This document shows, in pieces, positions 21,486 to 30,700 of a stretch of 32,939 nt of DNA (position 1 is the stretch's first letter; each line of letters opens with the position of its first letter). The DNA lies in contig JAMQCK010000263.1 of assembly GCA_024196135.1 (NCBI GenBank), positions 1 to 32,939 of the forward strand, in the 5' to 3' direction. This DNA is from Pleurotus ostreatus/Saccharomyces cerevisiae fusant (taxonomy: Eukaryota; Opisthokonta). Position numbers and translations under genes: made by a program. Under the pieces are notes generated by a model, which had not been told where the DNA came from, searched no databases, and saw only the letters and a list, made by a program, of their open reading frames with translations.

Positions 21486-23750
21486 ATGCCGAGCGCTGTT
21501 GCTTTCGTCTTCGTGATCGCGGCGTCAGTCTCGGTGCTAATACTGCGGCTGATGCGCAGGAACGTACAGCACCTTCCTCCAGGTCCACCGCCGGCGCCCA
21601 TCGTGGGCAACATGCTGCAACTACCGCGCCATGGAACTCATCTGAGGTGAAGTCGTTCAAAGCTTCATCGTCTTGATGCTCACGGCTTTGACTGCATCAG
21701 ATTTCTGCAGTGGGCCAAGCAATATAGCTCAGATATCATCACCGTACGTACGGAATGCAGGCTGAACCGTCAAACTAATCCTGCTTTAGGTCATGATGGG
21801 GCCACAACACCTATTCGTACTATCCAGTGCAGAAGCAGTCAAGGAAATTCTAGATCGCCAAAGTGGGATCACCGCAGACCGCCCTCGTCTCCGCGTCAAC
21901 GATTACATCTCTGGTGATCTCAGTATCGTTTTTGCTCATTACAGTGCGTTGTCATCTCTTTGCGCTTCCAGCTGTCTTGACTGACCACTCCTGTCGCTAA
22001 AGCCGCAAAGTGGCGTCGCGTCAGGAAGGCTGAGCACCTACTATTGTCGATCGGCACGGTACAGAAGTACATCCCCATCCAAGAGGCTGAATCAACCCAA
22101 TTACTGTACAATCTTGCGACTACGCCCAAGGTCAGTGCTCATCGTCAACATGACACGGCTAGACGGGCTGAATGGTGCACTCTCAGGACTTTCACCGCCA
22201 CCTCGAACGCTACGCGGGATCTATCGTACTGTCTATCACGTATGGGCGACGAAGCGTCCGACACAACTCATCAGTGGCCGAAGCAATGCTCTCGAATCTC
22301 CATAGGTATACTCAGCATTCTACCAGCGACCGTACCCCTGCTTATCCGTACACAATCCATCAGGTTCGACGTGCTTGTGGCTCCCGTACATAACTTCTTC
22401 CTGGATGTGTTCCCTGTCGCGTGGAAATTGCCCGACTTCCTCAGCCCGTGGAAGCGCGAAGCCCGCGAGGTGGGACAGGAGCGTCGAGAGCTATATATGA
22501 AGCTTCTCGGGGAGTGCGAGGAGCGTATGGCAGCGAAAGAAGACGCTGCTTTCTATATGGCCGATGTGCTGAAGAACCAAGACGACTTGGGACTTGAGAG
22601 GGAGCAAGTCGCGTGCGTCGTTCGTTCGCACAATTTTCTCCGCAGACTGATGCGAGACATGGTCCAGATATCTGGGCGGTGACCTCTTCGGCGCGGGTAT
22701 GGATACGGCCTCATCGCTGCTGCAAACGCTGGTTTGGGTCATGGTAACGCACCCTGAGGTTCGAAAAAAAGCTCAGGAGGAGATCGACGATGTCATCGGC
22801 GGTCTCCCGACCTACGACGATGCGGAGAACTTGCCGTATGTGCAGGCAGTGATTCGAGAAATTCATCGCCACTATGTGGTGGCGCCGTTGAATGCTCCCC
22901 ACGCTGCAACCGGTGATATCGAGGTGACTTGCCTTGACATGCCTGCTGTGCTTGTGGCTGACAATATCAGTACAAGGGCTACATTCTGCCTCAGGGCTCC
23001 GTTATCGTGGGGAATCTATGTCGGTGTCCAATGCATAGGAGTTGGAGAAGTCTGACCTTCTTCCGCAGATGCGATCTACCATGATGAAGGTGCGTGCGCT
23101 CTCGCTCTGCGGAGGCCACGACGGCTTGAACCTCGTATGCTTGTCGCCAGATGTCTTCGACGAGCCGCACGTCTTCAAGCCCGAGCGCTTCCTCCTGACG
23201 CCCTTCGGAACGAAGCCCGGCGTGGACGATAGCGCCTTCAGGTCGACTCTGATGTTTGGGGCCGGACGGGTGAGTCGCTTACCCCGAACATTGTGGTTCT
23301 GCCGCTGATCTTCGTTCAGAGAATCTGCCCCGGCATGCATCTTGCTTCTAATACGATCGTGAGCACATGAGCCTCCCTCCTTCGTGTAGCCAAAGACTTA
23401 CCGCAACTGGCCTATTGATGATTGCAACGATGCGTCTTCTCTGGGCCTTCTCATTCGAGCCAGCGAAGGACGCAGCAGGGGTAGATATCCCGCTTGACCG
23501 GTCGCACTGGAAGACCGTGCGTGCTTCATAGCTACCGTCTCCGTATGCAGTCACTGACAAGGAAGCTGAACAGACCTTCATCGAGGGCCCGCTCCCCTTC
23601 GAGTGCTCCATCCGCCCGCGCAGCGAAGAACGGGCGAAGGCCATCGAGAAAGCGTTCAAGGTAGACGCGGCGCCGACGTTGAAGGCATTTGAGTACGGGC
23701 TTGACGCGCAGGACGAGGAGTGGTTGAAGCAGGCTCGAGGAGGCGTCTGA
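21486..23750 (+). CDS. Cytochrome P450 monooxygenase, copy 3, with a doubtful 3' splice site
   Basis: The homology-based exons are 21486-21646, 21701-21743, 21790-21943, 22003-22130, 22187-22305, 22364-22612, 22668-22923, 22971-23019, 23069-23089, 23151-23269, 23320-23358, 23418-23516 and 23574-23750, giving 537 aa. The motifs are present: LPPGPP hinge, I-helix AGMDTA (Asp-Thr pair kept), EIHR with E349/R352, KPERF, and haem loop FGAGRRICPG with Cys436. An extra 61-nt intron (23090-23150) divides the exon that is 140 nt in the other copies. The intron before the penultimate exon (23359-23417) ends in TG, not AG. Using the nearest upstream AGs gives a frame that stops early. The gene may thus make a protein lacking its last ~90 residues, or use a non-canonical acceptor. 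It is more diverged from copies 1 and 2 than they are from each other. Confidence 0.85.
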
Positions 23751-23936
23751 AGATGGGGTGAATAGAACGTGAATTGTCATTAGGCCTGATAATACATGAA
23801 ATGTGCTGAGTGGATTCGAGAGGAGATCGCGGGGCCCGTGAGGTGCAGCTGAGATCCCTATTATCATGCTTAAAAGACATTCCTTCCGGTCGAGCAACGA
23901 AGTAGTTCGAACGAGCATCCGCGCTGCACCTTCCTG

Positions 23937-25104
23937 CTACCAATCACCATCATCATCAAAGCTCCCCCGACCGCGGACAATTTCCTCATGCTCCGACGTC
24001 TCATGATACCCATCCGACGACAGATCGTCCTCGTCCGTCATCTCCTCCTCCGGGTAATCATTCGCGTACCAGTCCTCCGCATTCGAGTCCTCGTCCGCCT
24101 CGTCCGACTCCTCGTCGGAGTCGGACGCGGAGTCGTAGTCGCCGGAGGAGGGCGGGAGGCCGGTGACGGTGGCCCAGTTGGTGTGCGCGGGGACGTCGCC
24201 GGGGTTGGCGGTGCGGCGGTAGAAGACGTCCCAGACGTAGTCGTCCGCGTTGTCTTCTTTCTTGTCGGCGGCTTGGTCTTTGGTGTGGATGTCGTTCACT
24301 GGGAGGTTGTTAGTCGCACAGAAAAGGGAAGTAGAGAAGGGGGATGCGCACTCTTCAAGTACTCATCAAGAAGCGGAATGAACTTGTCGATCTCGGAATC
24401 CATGGGGCTCGCAGGTTTCTCACCCGAACCATCGTCCGGTACGGCGTCGTACATCTTGATGTCCGGTGCTGATGATTGCTGCTCGAGCTCTTTGGACGAC
24501 CATACTTTCGGTCTGTGCGTGGATCAGGAATGAGCGCCCGAGAAGGATGGCAGAGGGACGTACGGGGAAGTAGGCGCGCGGGTTCGAGAAGGAGTTTCTT
24601 CGTCGTCTTTGGCGACGATTGTGTAGCGTTGTGCTCGTAGAGTACGTGGTGAGGGTGGGGCGGCCAGAGCAGCCTTCTCGGCGTCGGCTTTTGCTGTTGC
24701 GTCGGCGGCTACCTGGGCTGCCTTCTCCTTAGCTTCGCGGTTTAGGCGACTGACTTCGTCCTGCGTCAGCGTCAGTATCGTTGCCCAAGATAGCACAGTA
24801 TGCCACGTACTCTTAAGGACTGTTCCACTCCTTCCTGCCATTCGCTATCCTCCATCGTCTTCGCATAGGAGAACAGGTCGACCGTTCCGCGCTTCTTCTT
24901 ACTGCGTGCGCGAGACTCAATGACTGGAGCAAGCTCGTTGAGCATTCCTTGCTAAATTGCATGTATACAGCTCTGCATACCGAGACCCTCCATAGGCTCC
25001 TCATTTCGCTTGCGCTTGACACGGAGCAGGGTGTACGGCTGGTACTGTGGCGGATCTACATCCATGGACAACGCCGCTTCCGCGAGGTGTTGCAAAGCAG
25101 ACAT
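23937..25104 (-). CDS. IWR1: Iwr1-type RNA polymerase II nuclear import factor
   Basis: Five exons (24981-25104, 24811-24923, 24564-24760, 24352-24512, 23937-24298) give 318 aa. The N-terminus has the typical YTLLRVKRKRNEEPMEGL followed by VIESRARSKKKR, a basic bipartite-like import signal. The C-terminal Iwr1 domain has DYVWDVFYRR at 218-227 and the strongly conserved acidic stretch EDSNAEDWYANDYPEEE from 268. Iwr1 binds assembled RNA polymerase II in the cytoplasm and directs its import, then is exported. The first intron was placed to keep the GL-VIES join; a 33-nt alternative would add eight residues but is unusually short. It ends 187 bp from P450-3, which it converges on. Confidence 0.85.
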
Positions 25105-25379
25105 ATTGACAGATTACAACGTGAAAGGGTGTTCGAGTGCGTTATACGCGATGGTGGGCAAGAACAAGAGCTATGGCCGCTGTGGTGGCTACGACGCTCG
25201 TTGTTTCCCCGTGTTTGGACATTCTCGGATGTTCGGGGCGAAGTTGGAACTTTGGGGTGACTCACACCAATCTTCCACTTGGCCATCAAATGAAGTACAC
25301 AAAATACATTTGGTCGAGATATGCTCGTACTCAGAGCGTACGATTGAGCCACATAGCTACTACTTTTACACGGTCGAGG

Positions 25380-25928
25380 TCATGGAAAGACTGACCGCTG
25401 AGAGAATACGATGACGGTGGCCGCAACATACGTCGCGCACGCGAGGGCATTTCCTATCCACTCCTCCTCCTCCCGCCGCCAAATATCGCTAGGGTCCACC
25501 AGCCAGTTAGCTTTAGGCCTGAACGACCAAGAGATATTCCCTCCAAATGCATATGGTAATGGTGACGGCCTGGGACCATCGGGCGCGTCAAGGTATGCCT
25601 TCAAAATCCTCGCCCGATCCCAGACTTTGGCATACATGGCCGCTATGTCGTTCTTGTAATCCGGGTCCGGCTCCTCTGTTCGATGTGGATATGTATATAG
25701 CTTGAAGCCGTGTGGGGTGTGCATTCACTTACTACGGTAGGCCAACAAGAGGAAGGTTTTGCCATCCTCGTATCGTTCGTAAGCGTATGCATAGTCCTGC
25801 CTCCGGTCTGCACTCATCGCTGCCTTGATGAAGAAGACGCCTTGCTACCAGGTAGGCATCCAGGTGAGGTGATATCCGTGACACGGGCCCAGACGCACCT
25901 TGAGATAAGGGCAGGGTCGGGTCTCCAT
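25380..25928 (-). CDS. Small hypothetical protein with C-terminal membrane segment
   Basis: Three exons (25899-25928, 25733-25844, 25380-25675) with clean 54- and 57-nt introns give 145 aa. After a ten-residue first exon, the protein reads QGVFFIKAAMSADRRQDY, a tyrosine-rich segment, then EEPDPDYKNDIAAMYAKVWDR and a proline-rich region. It ends with a single likely transmembrane helix (NALACATYVAATVIVF) and a six-residue tail. No family was recognised. The tail-anchored layout suggests attachment to an organelle membrane with the N-terminus in the cytosol, which is inference. The first exon is short and its ATG is uncertain; further upstream exons are possible. Confidence 0.5.
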
Positions 25929-27711
25929 TGTGGTTCGGAGGTCGCAACTCCGGGCAAATTTGAATGTTTGGTGAAAAAGCAGACCACCTGTGCCTCCTCA
26001 CCTCGCCCGAGGGCTGGGTGGATTTGGTGGTCGAAGGCAAGCTTCTTCTCTCACACGAGTTGAAGAGCTAAATGAAGGTGGTCACGCACATCGGCATCGG
26101 CCGCAACGATTCACGTGAGATGTTCGTTTTCGGAAGTCGCCGAAAGACCGGAACCCAGCTCACTGCGAAAGCAGCGCTTAAAAAAAAAAACAAAAATCCC
26201 TAGCGTGATCAATTGAGGCGCTGCACAAGTACGCGCAGATGTGGTCAAGTCCTGACATGGGCGCCTCTCGTCCGTAGTGAGTGATGGACTTCAGTCAAAA
26301 GAGTAGACTTTGTATACCCGCACGCGCAAGAAGCCTTGCAGAGCATAAGCATCGGCCCCTCCAATGAGGAAGATTGGGTATAAGGGTGCGCAATAGCTTG
26401 CGCGAGGTATTTCCCCTCCGCCATCGAGTCCTTTCTTTGATGCATTGGTGTTGTTGAGTACCTGCAATTTCGCCTGGGAAATCCAGGACTCGGGTGAAGC
26501 GGTGCACCGGGGAAGGTCAAGCGATGCACCGGCGAAGGTTAGGAGTCTGGACAGGCAAGTGATCGAGATTGATAGATGGCCGACGTCGAGTAGATAGAGG
26601 GTTTGCATAAAGAAGGATATATAGGTTCGACGGTAGGTTGCGGAGCCCCGTGAAACCGGACCTGAAGTAGTATTAACGATAGAGGGAGGTGAGGTTAGAT
26701 CGCTGAAGCTCCTGCGAGTGAATAGACCGTTTGGGGTTTATAATTGTATAGACGTTGATTGAGTGGTGTGCGGCGGGCTCGGTGAGGGAAGCAGCATAAT
26801 TAAGGGCGACTGCCTCTGCCAATGAAGGGGCGGCAGCACGATGGGGGCGATAAGCAAACCGTCGTAGATCCGACAGCGGAGCGCACTGTGTCAGTGGCAG
26901 TGAGAAGGTAGATTGGAGAAGCCAGCGCGAAGAGCCTATCCTGCTGAGTTCGTTTCTGAGGTGTAGCTCGAGCCCAGTAATCGATTGGTGTAGGTCCCTA
27001 GCAAGTACAAGCACGGGCCCTATGTAATAAATCCAGAGTGCATAGTCCTAGGGAGCAGGTAGGCGTGGGGGACAAGCGTAGCTTTTCCGATGGTCACTCT
27101 TTGTCGCAAACATTCAAAGTCAGATGCGGGTTGTTCAGCTAAGTTCGCGGCAGCATCGCAAAAAGGTGATAGACATAGTGAGATCACTTCAGACGGTACT
27201 TTTCAGGCAGGCTGCTCGCCGAGAGAGCGTCAGAGCAGGAGCCAGGACAGAGCGTGGGCGCGGATGAGCGTCTGGGGCAAGAACGAAACATGCGTCAACA
27301 ACGCGAAGGAGTGCCGTCACGTGGCTTCGCCTGAACTTGTCCTCCTCCGAGACCTCGGCCAGCCTTTGGCTACACGCCCACTGCGAGCATCTGCGCGCCT
27401 TTCCTCTCGCTCAGACATATTGCTTTGCGATCTCTTTACTCTGCGCGCGTTGAGTTTCGCGCTTGCATCCGGCTCGCCCATCCCGCACCAGGAGCCGCTG
27501 ACCGACGCTCAACCAATATACATCGATAGGGAGGAAGAACTTGTGCTTATCTATTTCGTCTTGCTTTGGTGCGTGGAGGATCCCATATGACGCGTAATCA
27601 AGCTGATAGATCGACATGAACCAGTGTTTTCGCATCTCCTCGCATATATTATTGCCATATACTCCACACGCTAAGCAACCCTACGACCCATCGAAATCCA
27701 CCCCGGCGAAC
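25929..27711. other. 1.8-kb region with no convincing gene
   Basis: Several frames of about 100-166 codons exist: minus 26291-26608, minus 26673-27014 and plus 27090-27590. None shows a domain, clear introns or typical codon use. An 11-A homopolymer lies at 26180-26190, and a 15-bp direct repeat (TGCACCGGnGAAGGT) with a period of 22 bp lies at 26503-26539. The right end must hold the promoter and 5' UTR of the Cdc11-like gene. The 105-codon frame at 26291-26608 has a hydrophobic patch (LYPIFLIGG) and is the least unlikely coding candidate. Confidence 0.35.
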
Positions 27712-30700
27712 ATGAGTAGACCCGCGTGGCAGACAGAAGAGCTCGCGGACGAGTGGCCAGACGAGGAGGAAGAGCTCAGCGCCGAGCAGCAGGGAACGAA
27801 CGATCGAGCGCCCCATTCCGATGGAGAAGAGGATAGCTTCCTTGTTGACGCGGACGACGGCGAAATCTCCTTCACAGCCCCTCTCCCATCGCACATACAC
27901 ACCACGCCATCTCCTTACTCTTCGCCTGGTCGAGCCGCCTTTGCCACATCTGTATCCCTGCGCGCTTCAGGTTCATTCCGCGGCTCGCGTTCAACATCTC
28001 AAGGCGTGGGCTACGCTACAGCCCCAGTCTCCCCCGCCGGTTCCGTCATCGCTCATAGCTCTCGCTCGGAGTCCCCACGTCCGGCTGGAACCTTCGTCGT
28101 TCGCGATGATGTCCCCGACGCGCCTATGCCTTTCGCCCAGAAGAACCCATTCGGCGGCAAAAACAAAGTCAAGGATATCTTCGCACCTCTTCCCCTAGAG
28201 AGGATGTTTGAACCACCCAGCCCTCCTGTCAATCTCAACGCGCCAGAGATTCGAGCGTCACCCATTCCCGAAGAAACCGAGGAAGAGCCACAGAAGGAAG
28301 ACGAGCGCGCCCAAGCAGACAACCCTTCATCGTCGACTAATCTTGCTCCAAGTGGAGAGGGTGCACTTGCGCCACCTCCGATGTCGCGTACGCCTTCCCC
28401 GCATCCTTTCACGTTTACTTGCACCTCTGGTCAAGGCCCGCTTGCGCAAAGTACACCCTACAGCACACAACAACAGCAACAGCAGCAACCCTCGGGCTCG
28501 AGTAACGCTGCATCTGCGTCTCGGACTACTGTTCAGCAAACTCCGGCCCGTCGAGACAATGGACAGGCCAGGCTTTCGATACAGACTACGCCTCTTCGAT
28601 TATTCGGCCAGTATGACACCTACACGAAAGAACACCTGTCTGCTCTTGCTGATGCAGTAGTCCCTTCATCCGGCGCGAGTGACGGATCCAGTCCACGAGT
28701 CGGTTCCGCCTCGCTCAGCCCTTGGCCCGACTCCGGAGATCACACGCAGGATCGACATCCGTTTGGACTTAGCCCTATCACGTCGTCCTCGACAGGCTTC
28801 TCCCAAGGTGACGTGGGTCCGTCCCCGCCCCATTCGGCAAGGGAGGAATCCGACGGCCGCATACCGGATAAACGCCATGTCAAGCGCGTTCGCCTATCGC
28901 CAGCGTCTGACTACGGAGATGAGGACGACCACGTACGCATGCTCAGGACGGAGGCCAGCTATGGGGAGGGCGCCGGAGCAGGCGCTAGCATCAGCCGCCC
29001 GCGCGCCGCTGCCACGCCAGCCAAGGGCTTCATTCACAGCCCCGCACTCGAACGGTCTGGCGCAGGTGTCAAGGGCCAACGCCTTAGCCCGCTCCCCACT
29101 GGGCACCTCCCGACGCACAATTCACTCAATCGGCGCAGCCTGAATGGCAGGGGGAGCTACCGTCCTAGCCCTCTTTCCTCGCACGTCATGGTCAGCTCGC
29201 CGTCGCCCTCCAAGGGCCGCGGATCGCAGCAGGAGCCCACGTCGCCGGTGTTGCGGTCCTCGGTGAGCGTTCGCCCGGCGGGTAGCGATCCGCGCCTGCC
29301 CCGGCTGGCGGTCCCGGAGGCGCCGCCCCGCGTGTCTCGGACGCCGTCGCCCGCGCAGGGCTCGTCGACGGAGTCTAGCCCGCAGAAGAAGCTGCAGGGG
29401 GCGGACTATTTGCAGGCGTCGAGGTCTCTGATGCAGCAGATTGCTTCGCAGCAGAAGGAGCATAATTTTTCGACGATCTCGAGTACGAGATCTGGGGCGG
29501 GGAATGAGACGTTTGCGAGTGCGGGGCGTGAGAGGACGCCGAGGTCTTCGTTGGGTACGCCTGGTCGGGAGATTCAGCAAGGTTCGGTGATTGTTCATGA
29601 TGGTATGTGCCTCTCGCGTCTCTTATATAATATGATTTGCTCACCTTTCCATAGATGTGCCGCAGGAGGAGGAAGAGGCGGAGAACAAGGCTCAGCGCCC
29701 AACTTCGTCGACCAACTGGTACTTGCAGCGGGCTCAACGAGCCATGGCGGCACTCAAGGACGACATAACGGTCAGCTCTGTCGACACGACGAGCCGGCGA
29801 GAATCGCTTGCTACGCACTCGAGAAATCCCTCTGATGCGACGAGTGCGGGAAGGCAGGAGCTTGCTGAGAGTACCACGCAGCGCTTGCAAACGTCCGTCG
29901 GTATGACGGCGCATATTCGGACGGAGACGGGGATGACTGGTACGACGCTGGGTTCGAGCTTGCGCAAGTCGTCGAGTAATGCTCTCGCGGCGTCGACTTC
30001 ACGCCCGAGAGTCCCGTCAACGCGCCGCGTGGTGTCAGCTAGTACTCAGAGGACGGTCTCGGGCTCGTCAGATGCGACGGCGTTGGATCCTGGTCCTTCG
30101 AACAAGCCACCCTCTTTCAGCTCATCTATGCGCTCTTCGTTCTCTCGTGTACCTTCGGACAACGCGCCACCTTCGCTTGACTCTGCACCTTCAGACGCCA
30201 CAGTCGCCGACCCAATCCACCAGACCGGCGGTACCGCGACCCGCGATGACCTTCGCCGCTTCGTGTCTGCTGCGTCGACGAATGGTACGGCGGCCACTGT
30301 CGAGAGCGGCGTGAAGCACGGGAGCTTTGGCAACGTTACGGGCGCAGCGCAGCCACGGCGAGGCTTCATCCCCGCGCAGGGCTACAACACGGGCAACTTG
30401 GCGCCGCCGAATGTGCTCGTTGCGCCTCCGAGCCCGGCCGACCCGCGTACTGCTGCGTTGGGCGAGCTTTCGCCACAAAGGCCTTCGAATGCGCATCCTT
30501 CGGCCATTGGTCCGAGGGCTGGACGGCGTATTACGACGATTGCGCCGTCGGACTTGGGCATGCCTATACCGGAGCGCGTTGGTACCATGGTCTTCAACCA
30601 TGCTACGGGCAGATGGGTACGGCAGGGACATGATTCCTCAGGTATGATTACATTCGAATCTGTGCCCTCGAGTATTGCTTACGCTTGACTACAGACGATA

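Noticed and set aside
24924..24980. 33-nt version of the first IWR1 intron ending at CAAG
   Set aside because: Too short for this genome, and the 57-nt version restores the family pattern EPMEGL-VIES.
26503..26539. Two TGACCTTCC-type units (TGCACCGGnGAAGGT) 22 bp apart
   Set aside because: There are only two copies and no flanking structure; not enough for a repeat array or attachment site.
26620..26650. GGTTCGA resembling a tRNA B box
   Set aside because: No matching T-stem, A box or acceptor stem could be paired around it.
27090..27590. 166-codon plus-strand frame before the Cdc11-like gene
   Set aside because: Unusual composition, no domain, and its place fits a promoter/5' UTR. It cannot be excluded without transcript data.
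28468..28490. CAG/CAA repeat as a possible unstable microsatellite
   Set aside because: Only eight mixed glutamine codons inside a disordered region; ordinary for this protein type.
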